Positions 35,001-43,502 of a stretch of DNA of 64,000 nucleotides are shown one piece after another. Origin of the DNA: Bog-950 sp964493695 (lineage in GTDB: Bacteria > Bacteroidota > Bacteroidia > Chitinophagales > LD1); contig CAZBPG010000002.1 in the NCBI GenBank assembly GCA_964493695.1, forward strand, positions 1 to 64,000, in the 5' to 3' direction. The notes beneath the pieces are model-generated. The model did not search any database. It had not been told where the DNA came from and saw only the letters and a list, made by a program, of their open reading frames with translations. Position numbers and translations under genes: made by a program. Position 1 is the stretch's first letter, and the number at the start of each line of letters is the position of its first letter.

Positions 35001-35651
35001 CGTGTTGCATCCGCCCCCAACAGAATTAGGCGAAGGGTCCGGACAGGTAGGGTCAGCTCCTTCAAACGGGTCGCATAAACTGTAAACCAACTGGTCACCA
35101 TCAGGGTCAGTGGCAGAATGGTCGAACACCAGCGGGGCGTTCACGCATAAATACATCGGGGGAAAATTGGTAAACCTCGGGCTGTTGTTGCACGTGACCT
35201 GCGCATTGCCGGGTATATGCACCTGATAGGTAGCGCCCTGGTCCTGCGGAATATTAGCCGTTCCGTTGTTACGGCAGCAACGCTGATAAACAATATCGTA
35301 GCCACCGGGCGTTCCGGGCAAGGTAACAGTGCAGGTATAAATAGCCCGCTCCACACAAATATCCGGCTGCACCATACAGGGGTTGGTAATAGGCGGGTTC
35401 AGCGAAGTAGCCCCCGGAAAAAACATAGATGGCTGCGAATACACATTCCCGCCCGCATCAAAAATGGTCAGATACTCCGGGTCGCCAAAGGCAGCACAGG
35501 CGGTGCAATAACAATCGCGGTAAAGCTTAAGAGTAACGCGGTACTGGTTACCACCCAGACAATCGTAGTATAGTTCCCCGCCCACAATATGCGCAGCACG
35601 CGCATTCGTAAACGAAACCAGCAACAGCGTTATGTAAAACAGTTTCTTCAC
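32058..35651 (-). CDS. Giant surface protein with PKD repeats and gliding-motility C-terminal domain
   Basis: A 1197-residue secreted protein. After a signal peptide (residues 1-19) comes a cysteine-rich N-terminal region. PKD domains follow (WYHWDFGVPG..., QWKWNFGDGNSST), then about eight Ig-like repeats of the type GGVSYLWSPGTGLNSTTVANP. It ends with a type B T9SS / gliding-motility-associated domain (IPTAFSPDGSGVNDVFRI ... VYNRWGNLVF ... WDGRYNG). Such proteins are exported by T9SS and serve as adhesins or matrix components. It stands alone, with a hairpin repeat after it. Confidence 0.9.
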   Translation of the reverse strand: MKKLFYITLLLVSFTNARAAHIVGGELYYDCLGGNQYRVTLKLYRDCYCTACAAFGDPEYLTIFDAGGNVYSQPSMFFPGATSLNPPITNPCMVQPDICVERAIYTCTVTLPGTPGGYDIVYQRCCRNNGTANIPQDQGATYQVHIPGNAQVTCNNSPRFTNFPPMYLCVNAPLVFDHSATDPDGDQLVYSLCDPFEGADPTCPDPSPNSVGGGCNTVPPSPPYNPVFYNSPFSPANFLNNPSGNNNLQIDPATGLLTGTPNTIGMFVVAVCVSEYRNGVLLSVMRRDFQFNVTQCNIPIANIPSFGINPVTGVGVFSINCQSYNVSFINNSYNPPPVTNPIWYHWDFGVPGVTNDTSNVQSPTFTYPDTGAYLVTLIAYKGAAGGQTCEDTTRALVYVYPSFSTDFTTADICSDATAQFTDGTVSTGGPITQWKWNFGDGNSSTQASPGHFYTSPGTYNVTLISQNDKGCKDTMQKSLTVFPAPVADYTIGPTCLNQPVSITNTSTGNIASQNWNFGNGTTSTQTTPSVTYTATGNYTISLTVTTAENCTDVKTQNITVNPLPVVNISNDTTICPFTSAQLYSHGGVSYQWSPITGLNNPTGSSPVATPPPPNAITYAVVVTDASQCVNSDSVHITFYPVPQINAGPDTSVCLNPGNFHPSVQLNATGGVSYLWSPGTGLNSTTVANPVSTPAVNTTYAVLGTDANGCRLTDSVSVFVLDPNLNVIVDATVDICERDTAYVNVINQGSSAYSWNPTTFLTDPLLLSPGFFPPDTTFYIITISNYCYSKSDSVLILVHPLPALGLNPLDSICITESIQLQANDAQTYLWDADATLSATNIANPVATPTVTTKYYVTGTSAWGCVNRDSTLILVYFPSALTTTPQVAYVCLGDPIQLNVTGAYTYVWNAEPSLSSTTIANPVANPLDTTTYYVTATNVHGCVSYDTVTLNVQFPVTAVCDPLFDGCQGRPVQLHASGGFYYEWTPHTGLNNPYVNDPFAMPDTSTNYVITVSNDCFSDSAVTVVIVHPLPVVDAGPDTAIWRDTRAELHGYTNESTYFWNPSTWLDDPYDLNTKAQPQQTQWYELFAIDEYGCLNIDSVLITVVPYTILDIPTAFSPDGSGVNDVFRIVRYLNIEKLREFAVYNRWGNLVFSTTDIRQGWDGRYNGLDQPLGVYVWMVTADDKDGERIVRKGNVTLVR

Positions 35652-35867
35652 GTGTCAGGGAAAAGGGTAGCGAATGTAGTTGAAAAAAGAAAACCTGTCA
35701 TTACTAAACGCAGATTTTGAAGCAAACGTTGGCTGGCCGCTGAAATTTACAACAGAAACAATTTATGCTCCAGCAGAGTTTCTGATACCTAAGCATACAT
35801 CTTATTCCCTGCTGTCCGCGTCTTAAATACGAAAATAAATCTATCTTTCGTCCCCAATTTTGATGCT

Positions 35868-37604
35868 ATGAAAATGAAATGTACCCTGTTGTTACTGTTG
35901 TCTGTTTTCGTTGGTACAACTGCAACCTTCGGGCAGAATAACGTAGGTATCGGAACACCCAATCCCGATGCCAGTGCTATTTTGGAATTGAACGATAACG
36001 GCAAAGGGCTGTTAGTACCCCGTATGACAACCGCGCAGCGCACTGCCATCGCCACCCCCGCAAACGGTCTATTGGTATTTGATGTTACTCTTAACTGCTT
36101 TTTCTATTATACCACGGCAACTAACTGGCAATCGCTTTGTCAGGCATCGGGAGTAACAGGCCCCACCGGTGATACCGGCCCTCAGGGCGTTGCGGGCGTT
36201 AACGGAACAAACGGTGCAACCGGCCCGACAGGAGACACGGGACCGGCAGGAACCAACGGAGCAAATGGAACAAACGGAACGAATGGAATTGATGGGGTAA
36301 CCGGACCTACAGGCCCTACGGGAGCCACTGGTCCTCAGGGCCCTGCCGGTGCAGCAGCCAATACCGGTGCTACAGGAGCAACCGGAGATACCGGCTCTCA
36401 GGGCATTCAAGGCATACCGGGGCCTACCGGTGCCACAGGAGCACAAGGCATTCAGGGAGTTGCCGGTGTAACAGGGGCAAACGGGGCAACAGGCGCCACC
36501 GGTGATACCGGCCCTCAGGGTATTGCAGGTGTTACCGGTGCTCAGGGTATTCAGGGAGTAACCGGCTCAACCGGAGTAACAGGCCCTACCGGTCCCTTAG
36601 GCACAGCAGGCGGAGACCTCTCGGGAACATATCCTAACCCTACTGTAGTGGGCTTACAGGGTATAGGTGTTGCAGCTACCGTTCCGCTCGCCAATCAGAT
36701 TTTAACTTACAACGGAACAGATTGGGCGCCTAATGACGGAAATGCACTTTTCTGGAAGATAACCGGTAACTCAGGCACAGTACCCGCCACCAATTTTTTA
36801 GGAACTACTGATAATGTTCGTCTGGTATTCAGAACCAACAACCTTGAACGCGCCACCATTGACGCCACTGGGAATGCGGGAATCGGAACTGCCGCTCCTG
36901 CAAGAAAACTTCACATAAGCGGTACATTTAATGGTGCAACTCTTGGCTCCGGGCAAGTTCGCCAGGGCAACATAACCTCAGCAGGAACATACGGTGGCGG
37001 AGTCGTTAATCCGACATTCAATATTCAGCAGCCGGGCATTCGCGTAGATGCTTTTGGAAATGCAGCCGGTTTTAATCCGGTGGCTACGCATCCCACCAAT
37101 TCATACCCGCGCTATGTAGGCGTTGATGCGAATGGCGATTTGGCTGTTATGCAGCCGCGCACCGAGTACTACAATGTGGTTAATACCGCTCCGCGCACTG
37201 CTGTTACATCCGGTGTGTTTACCGTGAACCCTAACATGTCGCAAACCATCACAGTACCTGCAGGGCAAACCGCTGAAGTGTTTTGTTTTGCTTCTATAGG
37301 TATGGTAAATACGTCCGTAGCTCCGGGAGTTGTTAATACAGTGGATATAGCATTCTATTCTGACAATGTATTGTTTCCTTATGGAGGATTTGCGCGAATT
37401 AGCTGTACCAATTCTTCTACCGGTGGCAACTCATTTGCTAACCAATCCATCATGGCTATGATAGTTTTAAATGCCGGTGTGCATACGGTTGACTTCCGCT
37501 CCCGCAGAAACGGAGGAACGGCTGGCGAATCAGTTACCATTGGAGGTGACGGCTTTACATCTGCCCTTGCCGGAGTCATGAATCTTATTGTTCACTACCG
37601 ATAA
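35868..37604 (+). CDS. Secreted collagen-like repeat protein (first copy)
   Basis: A 578-residue exported protein. The signal peptide (residues 1-22) ends in TFGQ. A short head (GIGTPNPDASAILELND) is followed by a collagen-like stretch of Gly-X-Y triplets rich in GPTGDTGPQG and GATG, about residues 95-245. Then come a GGDLSGTYPNPTV linker and a C-terminal beta-rich domain of ~300 residues. Such proteins form surface filaments or trimeric fibres. The head and first triplets are almost identical in DNA to the second copy at 37915. The expected secretion route is not visible, as no T9SS domain is recognised. Confidence 0.85.
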   Translation: MKMKCTLLLLLSVFVGTTATFGQNNVGIGTPNPDASAILELNDNGKGLLVPRMTTAQRTAIATPANGLLVFDVTLNCFFYYTTATNWQSLCQASGVTGPTGDTGPQGVAGVNGTNGATGPTGDTGPAGTNGANGTNGTNGIDGVTGPTGPTGATGPQGPAGAAANTGATGATGDTGSQGIQGIPGPTGATGAQGIQGVAGVTGANGATGATGDTGPQGIAGVTGAQGIQGVTGSTGVTGPTGPLGTAGGDLSGTYPNPTVVGLQGIGVAATVPLANQILTYNGTDWAPNDGNALFWKITGNSGTVPATNFLGTTDNVRLVFRTNNLERATIDATGNAGIGTAAPARKLHISGTFNGATLGSGQVRQGNITSAGTYGGGVVNPTFNIQQPGIRVDAFGNAAGFNPVATHPTNSYPRYVGVDANGDLAVMQPRTEYYNVVNTAPRTAVTSGVFTVNPNMSQTITVPAGQTAEVFCFASIGMVNTSVAPGVVNTVDIAFYSDNVLFPYGGFARISCTNSSTGGNSFANQSIMAMIVLNAGVHTVDFRSRRNGGTAGESVTIGGDGFTSALAGVMNLIVHYR

Positions 37605-37613
37605 AATAGCAGC

Positions 37614-37856
37614 GTGAAGAGTTTGTTTTGGGCACTGTCTTTTTGTTTTCTCTCGTCTTCCCTGAAAGCGCAACAGGCAGATTCAGCCCATAGGGATTCG
37701 CTTGGGAGGGCAAGGATTATTGTGCCGGTAAATCTTTTGAAGGATAAACCAGCCTCTGCTTTGAAAAAAGATTTTCAGCAGGAGAAAATCAAGCCTGTTC
37801 CGGCACAAGTACCCCGTAATGCCAATATACCATTAGCGCCCGACACAAAACGATGA
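37614..37856 (+). CDS. Small exported hypothetical protein
   Basis: An 80-residue protein starting with GTG. Residues 1-19 form a signal peptide (FLSSSLKAQ end), followed by a polar, lysine- and proline-rich mature part without cysteines. Its close spacing, nine bases after the first collagen-like gene, suggests co-expression. I recognise no family. Confidence 0.6.
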   Translation: MKSLFWALSFCFLSSSLKAQQADSAHRDSLGRARIIVPVNLLKDKPASALKKDFQQEKIKPVPAQVPRNANIPLAPDTKR

Positions 37857-37914
37857 TGCTTGTAGTTTTCCGGAAAAGCAGAAATAGATTACCTTTCGAT
37901 TTCAATATTTGCCG

Positions 37915-40176
37915 GTGAACAAATTTTACATATTCCTTCTTTTTCTTTCGGTTTCGTTTTTCAGCAATTTGCTAAATGCACAAAACAACGTGGGTATTGG
38001 AACACCTAACCCTGATGCCAGCGCAATTCTGGAATTGAATGATAACAGCAAAGGGCTCTTAGTGCCGAGGATGACAACCTTACAACGTACTGCCATCGCT
38101 ACCCCCGCAAACGGACTATTGGTATTTGATGTTACTCTTAACTGCTTTTTCTATTATACCACGGCAACTAACTGGCAATCGCTTTGTCAGGCATCGGGAG
38201 TAACAGGCCCCACCGGTGATACCGGCCCTCAGGGCGTTGCGGGCGTCAACGGAACAAACGGTGCAACCGGCCCCATCGGAGACACAGGACCGGCAGGAAC
38301 CAACGGAGCAAATGGTACAAACGGAACGAATGGAATTGATGGTGTAACCGGACCTACAGGCCCTACAGGAGCCACCGGTCCTCAGGGCCCTGCCGGTGCA
38401 GCTGCCAATACCGGTGCAACAGGAGCTATCGGAGCAACCGGTGCAACTGGTGATACGGGCCCTCAGGGTGTCCAGGGAATACAAGGTATACCGGGACCAA
38501 CCGGGCCAACCGGTCCTCAAGGTGTACAAGGAGCAACCGGTGACACAGGTCTCCAAGGACTGCAGGGTAATACGGGTGCTAATGGAACAATCGGTCCTAT
38601 GGGAATACCGGGGCCACAAGGTATACAGGGAGCAACCGGAGCAACAGGTCTGCAAGGCAACCCCGGTGTAGCTGGAGTTACCGGACCACAGGGGATTGCG
38701 GGTCCAACCGGTGCTCAGGGAGTTCAAGGGGTAGCAGGAGCTACAGGTGCTACCGGTGTAACCGGACCTAACTGGACTATTTCAAATTTTGCCTACAACA
38801 CTAATGGTACCTTAAACATCGGTACCACCGAGCCACAAAGTTTCACCACCACCGCTAAGGCATGGTTGCTTTCCGGCAATGCGGCTACAACTCCGCCAAC
38901 CGATTTTATAGGCACCACCGATGCTAATCATTTTGTTGTAAGAACTAACAATGTAGAAAGAATGCGGGTGCTTTCCACCGGTTATGTTGGAATAGGGACT
39001 ACTACACCCATTGCACCATTTGAGGTTTCGAGTGTTGGGTTGGATGCAATTTACGGGCATAGCGCCAACGTAGGTGGTTGGTTAGGAAGAGAAACAAATA
39101 TTACCATAGGAATTCCTCCGCAAACGTTGAGCGGAGCAGGGGTTTTTGCTAATAACCCTTCTGCGGGGTATGCCAGCGTTTTTTCACAATCAACAGGTGC
39201 TGCGACAGTGGCTTCAAATATCTCTTACTCAGATGTTTGGATTGCTAACTACAATTATGTGCAGAATGGAGCCGCAGCAACTAACCCACCGGCTATATAC
39301 GGACAGCTGAATATTACAAATGCTGCTTTAGGCAACAATCAGATTGCCATTCGCGGGTTGAACAACCGGACCACAGTGGCCGGAAACCCGGGAACCAGTA
39401 TTGGAGTAGAGGGGATGGCAAATTCACAAAATCAGAATTCAATAGGAGTAAGGGGAATAACTTACAGCAACGGTGCGACCTCTATGGGGGGATATTTTGA
39501 AGGGAATAATTATACCGCTACTAACTACGCCTATGCTTTTGTAGGCGGACGAACATTAGCCGCCAATTATAAAATTTACGGAACCGGCACGGTGAATGAA
39601 ATTATTCCAACGCCAACTCATGGACGAATAACTTTAACCTGTCCTGAATCACCGGAGTATTGGTATATAGATTACGGAACCGTAAAACTGGTGAACGGGC
39701 GCGCACATGTAAATCTTGATCCTGTTTTGAGAGATATTGTGGTGATTGATGGGGATAATCCACTTAAAGTCATTTGTCAACCCGGATTTGAGAACTGCAA
39801 AGGAGTAGCAGTGATAAATAAAACCAATGCAGGATTTGATGTTGTTGAGTTAAACGGAGGAGCCGGAACCGGTGAGGTAGATTACCAGATTGTTGCGAAA
39901 CCAAGAACAAATTATGGATTGGGAAGATTTTCTCAGGCACCGGGACCAAGCTGGTTGAAAGCAGAGAAGGAACCGGCTACAGCAAAAGCAGCTAATCAGC
40001 CAGACCCGAACAAAATATTCACCTGGCCTTCTGACCATATTGTTTACAACTACAATCCTGAAGATTTTACCGGAATAGGAGATGTGATTCCTGCCGGGCC
40101 TCATGCGGGAAAGATAAAACTCGGCAATGGTAAGTATGCTGAAGGATTACCGGTGGATAAACAAAAATTACACTAA
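37915..40176 (+). CDS. Secreted collagen-like repeat protein (second copy)
   Basis: A 753-residue exported protein starting with GTG at 37915 (a TTG two codons earlier is possible). A signal peptide ends LLNAQ. The head GIGTPNPDASAILELND is followed by a longer Gly-X-Y region than in the first copy (to about residue 285). A tail-fibre-like GIGTTTP segment follows, then a C-terminal domain (IDYGTVKLVNGRAHVNLDP) that I have seen in other Bacteroidota fibre-like proteins. Signal peptides differ between the copies, but the region 38116-38246 is base-for-base identical to 36069-36199, pointing to gene conversion or a recent duplication. Its end overlaps the convergent hydrolase by four bases. Confidence 0.85.
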   Translation: MNKFYIFLLFLSVSFFSNLLNAQNNVGIGTPNPDASAILELNDNSKGLLVPRMTTLQRTAIATPANGLLVFDVTLNCFFYYTTATNWQSLCQASGVTGPTGDTGPQGVAGVNGTNGATGPIGDTGPAGTNGANGTNGTNGIDGVTGPTGPTGATGPQGPAGAAANTGATGAIGATGATGDTGPQGVQGIQGIPGPTGPTGPQGVQGATGDTGLQGLQGNTGANGTIGPMGIPGPQGIQGATGATGLQGNPGVAGVTGPQGIAGPTGAQGVQGVAGATGATGVTGPNWTISNFAYNTNGTLNIGTTEPQSFTTTAKAWLLSGNAATTPPTDFIGTTDANHFVVRTNNVERMRVLSTGYVGIGTTTPIAPFEVSSVGLDAIYGHSANVGGWLGRETNITIGIPPQTLSGAGVFANNPSAGYASVFSQSTGAATVASNISYSDVWIANYNYVQNGAAATNPPAIYGQLNITNAALGNNQIAIRGLNNRTTVAGNPGTSIGVEGMANSQNQNSIGVRGITYSNGATSMGGYFEGNNYTATNYAYAFVGGRTLAANYKIYGTGTVNEIIPTPTHGRITLTCPESPEYWYIDYGTVKLVNGRAHVNLDPVLRDIVVIDGDNPLKVICQPGFENCKGVAVINKTNAGFDVVELNGGAGTGEVDYQIVAKPRTNYGLGRFSQAPGPSWLKAEKEPATAKAANQPDPNKIFTWPSDHIVYNYNPEDFTGIGDVIPAGPHAGKIKLGNGKYAEGLPVDKQKLH

Positions 40177-40931
40177 CTACAAAAAGCAGTGAATCTCTGA
40201 ATCGCTGATATGGTTTCTTTCTTCCTTTCAAACACGCTCATGTGCTTACAGTTATCGAAAAAGTAAACGTCTGCTATAGAAGGAGACGATGATTGCTGTG
40301 ATGTGAGATCAAACGGGGCGCTTTCATCCTGTTTGCCATTAATCAGAAGTACCGGCACCTTTGCATTCTTCAAAACATCTTCTTTGCTTTTCCGGTTCAT
40401 CATGCCGGTATTGGCGGCTATCAACGCTTCCGGTGAATACTTCTCGGCTTTCGCAATAAGCTTTTTAATCAACCTCTCCTTCTTAAAGGATGAATGGAAG
40501 AGATTGCGGTAGAGCTCGCGCACAAAAACTTTTGTTCCATGTTTGGCAATAAATTCATTTCCTTTTTTGCGGTTAACTTTCTTCTCTGCCGAATCTTCAA
40601 AACAATGCGAATTGATTAAGCCAAAGCCTGAAAGCATGCCGGGATATTTTTCTGCAAAATAGAGAGCAATGTATCCGCCCATGGAATGGCCAAGCATTAC
40701 GCAATTTTTTATTTCTTCTTTTTGCAGCATTTCATAAACATCATCCGCATACTTCTCCATAGTAAGTGCTTTTGATTGAAGCGGAGAGCTTCCAAAACCT
40801 TCCAGGTCAGGGACAATCACTTTGTAATTTTTTGATAATGTTTTTACGGTTTCATTCCACATAAACCCTCCTTCCACAAAACCGTGAATAAGCACAATCG
40901 TTTTTCCCTTGCCGGTTACTTTGTAATGCAT
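40173..40931 (-). CDS. Alpha/beta-hydrolase
   Basis: A 252-residue soluble alpha/beta-hydrolase. It has the oxyanion motif LIHGFVEGG, nucleophile LGHSMGGY, acid in INGKQDESAP and histidine in DNCKHMSVFE. It has no export signal. The family includes esterases, lipases and haloperoxidase-like enzymes, and the substrate cannot be told. It is monocistronic. Confidence 0.87.
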   Translation of the reverse strand: MHYKVTGKGKTIVLIHGFVEGGFMWNETVKTLSKNYKVIVPDLEGFGSSPLQSKALTMEKYADDVYEMLQKEEIKNCVMLGHSMGGYIALYFAEKYPGMLSGFGLINSHCFEDSAEKKVNRKKGNEFIAKHGTKVFVRELYRNLFHSSFKKERLIKKLIAKAEKYSPEALIAANTGMMNRKSKEDVLKNAKVPVLLINGKQDESAPFDLTSQQSSSPSIADVYFFDNCKHMSVFERKKETISAIQRFTAFCS

Positions 40932-40959
40932 ATGGCCTGATAAATTTCAACGAAAATAA

Positions 40960-40989
40960 AAAAGGTGCGACCGCAAAGCCGCACCTTTT
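40960..40989 (-). terminator. Terminator downstream of the PKD/T9SS protein gene
   Basis: On the minus strand AAAAGGTGC and GCACCTTTT enclose a short loop (CGGCTTTGCGGTC), followed by a T-rich run (TTTTTTATTTT). It lies 21 bases after the stop of the gene at 41010-43379. Confidence 0.8.
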
Positions 40990-41009
40990 CATTTTTGTTC
41001 AGGAAGAAG

Positions 41010-43379
41010 TTATTGTGCCACTACTAATTTGCGGACACCTACTTTTTCACCGCTTGTAACTCTCACCAAATATATGCCGCTACTTAAATCAGCAATATTT
41101 ACAGTGGTATTGTTTGAATTTATCTGACCATTAAGAACAACCTGTCCAAGCTGGTTCATTAACTCATATACCGTGCCCCTTTCAAACTCCCCGTGAAGAG
41201 AAATCTGACTGCTAGCAGGATTTGGCATGACAGCGAAATCGAAGCTCTCCAGCGAACCAATTCCAGAAACCGTAGTGCCCAATGTAGTAACAACAGTATT
41301 GGTAACTACCGGTGCATTGAAGTCGAAATAGATATCAGCTGTATTGAAAATTTGGGTGCCGTTAGCTAGCCCGGGTTTCAGTTTTGCATGAACATCAATG
41401 TAACCTTGGCTGGCAGCATAGTCAGCACCACTATCAGGCAGGTTGATGTTCGCAAATGTAACCACCAATTCACTGCCTATAATCTGAACGGTATGCTCAT
41501 GACTGGCACCGGTTACTTTCACACTTGTTAAATCAATGTTGTTACTGATAGCATCGTGAATTGTCACCGTTTGAGCAGGTGCGTTACCGGTATTCTGGAA
41601 GCGGATGCGATACGAAAGCTGATTGGTGCTTAAAGGAACATTGCCGTTATCGCCCATTCCTTTTGGCGATACTGCTTTGTCATTCGGATCCCAGGAACCG
41701 CTTACTGAATCAATCACTATTGACACATTATTGGCGGGCGTTAAATCTCCGCTAATCGGATTTACCCATAATGTATCTTCAGCCAAACTTCCGAGTACAA
41801 GTGAAACGTTTGCATCTAAATCAACCATAATGGAATTAGATGTGCCGGGGAGCAAACCACTGAAGTTGAAAGTAAGCAACCGGTTCACCACATCGTGTGA
41901 TGCAGGGACTACACTCGTTGCATTCACGGTTGTTCCTGCCGGGTAACGATATTGAACAGTTCCATTCATAAGAATGGTTCCGCTGTTGTAACAATCTAGA
42001 TAAACCCAAACCGGAAAACCCGGAGAAACGGATGTTTGATGGAAAAGATAAGCTTCCAAATCCTGTATAGGAATATTGCTCAACTGCTGGCAATAACTCG
42101 AAGAACATCCATTAGCATCTGTAGTTGTAAGACACACTGTCCAGGTTCCAGGTGTATTGTATGTATGAATTGGATTTTGAACTGTTGACGTATTTCCGTC
42201 ACCAAAATCCCACACCCATGTTACGGGAACGTAAGAGGAATAATCTACAAAGTGAAAAGTGGAGTTATTCGCGCTGTCAATGTAATTGTAGAAGTAAGCC
42301 TGACAGCCGGGGTAGTTAAGCGAATCACCGTGCACATATATGTACTCCGAATAAGAGCAGGAATCGCCATTCGTGTAATACACGTTCATGGTCACATAAA
42401 AATACCCCCCCCAGGAGTTATTGACAAATGTATGTACCGGATTGGCGGCAACATCTGTAGTTCCGTCACCGAAAGTCCACAACCAACTGGAGGCAGTAAA
42501 AGCCGAATCATTTTGTGAAGTAAAATTCACCAATCCTGGGAAGAGTGGATTTGACGCTACTGTGTAACTGAAATAACAATTCCCGGTTCCCTGGATGGCG
42601 TAAGTAGCAGTACCTACACATCCGTTTGCATCCACTACCGAAACATAGTAAATGCCTGGTGTAACGTTGCAGATAGTTTGACCAACTTCATTGTTTGACC
42701 AATAGTATGTATAGGGAGCTGTCCCTCCTGAAACATTAACAGTTAATGACGGGAAAGCTGCTCCGCAACCGGTGGAAGATTGTGTAATAAAAGTAGAAAG
42801 CTGGCAGCCGTTGTTGCCCGAGCAAGCAGTGCCGGTGCATCCGTTTACATCGGTAACGGTTACACAAATACCCAGTCCGGGGTTCAGCTCGCACGCGCTG
42901 CTAGCTGTAGAGCCATCGCTCCACAGGTAAGTAAAAGGGGGAGTGCCGCTATTGTTTACAACCGTATATGCACGGTTACCACCAACACAAACTATTAGTG
43001 AGTCCTGTACAAGCCCAATACCCAATGTGCAACCAGGGCCGGCTTGAATGTTGAATACTACTGTGAACGTATCGCAAATTGGAAAAGTAATTACCCCATC
43101 GGTTACACAACCGTAAATGCGCGCGGTGTCCGAACCTACAAGTCCTCCCGGTGCACAATAAGTAAATACTCCATTTGCCGGTGCCACTGCAATAGTGCCC
43201 AGTGTTGGTGGGGTGAGTACGTAGGCATTTGTCACCACCCAATTGTTGGGTGCCGAATCGCTGTTCATACAAGAACCGGCAGTAACATTATAAGTAATTA
43301 CGTTGGAGATTTGGCTGAATCCCGTTGCTGAAATGATAAGCAGGACCATCATCAGCAAACTATTTTTTAAATTTTTCAT
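41010..43379 (-). CDS. Secreted PKD-domain protein with T9SS sorting domain
   Basis: A 789-residue surface protein. The ATG at 43379 gives a signal peptide (MKNLKNSLLMMVLLIISATG). The N-terminal part has cadherin-like and SprB-type repeats (GTPPFTYLWSDGST, GGTAPYTYYWSNNEVGQ). Two PKD domains follow (SSWLWTFGDGTTD, VTWVWDFGDGNTST), then a DUF11-like domain (SYRIRFQNTGNAPAQTV). A type A T9SS sorting domain (MPNPASSQISLHG ... GIYLVRVTSGEKVGVRKLVV) closes it. It is likely a matrix or adhesion protein. It is separate from, but co-oriented with, the dockerin-type T9SS gene upstream. Confidence 0.88.
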   Translation of the reverse strand: MKNLKNSLLMMVLLIISATGFSQISNVITYNVTAGSCMNSDSAPNNWVVTNAYVLTPPTLGTIAVAPANGVFTYCAPGGLVGSDTARIYGCVTDGVITFPICDTFTVVFNIQAGPGCTLGIGLVQDSLIVCVGGNRAYTVVNNSGTPPFTYLWSDGSTASSACELNPGLGICVTVTDVNGCTGTACSGNNGCQLSTFITQSSTGCGAAFPSLTVNVSGGTAPYTYYWSNNEVGQTICNVTPGIYYVSVVDANGCVGTATYAIQGTGNCYFSYTVASNPLFPGLVNFTSQNDSAFTASSWLWTFGDGTTDVAANPVHTFVNNSWGGYFYVTMNVYYTNGDSCSYSEYIYVHGDSLNYPGCQAYFYNYIDSANNSTFHFVDYSSYVPVTWVWDFGDGNTSTVQNPIHTYNTPGTWTVCLTTTDANGCSSSYCQQLSNIPIQDLEAYLFHQTSVSPGFPVWVYLDCYNSGTILMNGTVQYRYPAGTTVNATSVVPASHDVVNRLLTFNFSGLLPGTSNSIMVDLDANVSLVLGSLAEDTLWVNPISGDLTPANNVSIVIDSVSGSWDPNDKAVSPKGMGDNGNVPLSTNQLSYRIRFQNTGNAPAQTVTIHDAISNNIDLTSVKVTGASHEHTVQIIGSELVVTFANINLPDSGADYAASQGYIDVHAKLKPGLANGTQIFNTADIYFDFNAPVVTNTVVTTLGTTVSGIGSLESFDFAVMPNPASSQISLHGEFERGTVYELMNQLGQVVLNGQINSNNTTVNIADLSSGIYLVRVTSGEKVGVRKLVVAQ

Positions 43380-43439
43380 AATTATTGATTTAATGATTAA
43401 CAAAAATCTATTCTAAATTCGTTTTGCATTTTTCTATTT

Positions 43440-43478
43440 GCCGGTGCAGCTCCTGGAGTTTGTGCCGGCTCTTTTTTT
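43440..43478 (+). terminator. Plus-strand terminator-like hairpin without a plus-strand gene
   Basis: GCCGGTGCA pairs with TGTGCCGGC, with CTCC/GGAG inside, followed by CTTTTTTT at 43471-43478. The polarity is plus, yet both neighbouring genes are on the minus strand. It may end an antisense transcript or be fortuitous. Confidence 0.45.
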
Positions 43479-43502
43479 ATTGGCTGTTCATAAGCAGTTG
43501 TT

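Noticed and set aside
36069..38727. Cysteine- and serine-rich minus-strand frames opposite the collagen-like genes
   Set aside because: They are the mirror image of GC-rich Gly-X-Y codons. The plus-strand proteins have signal peptides and domain structure.
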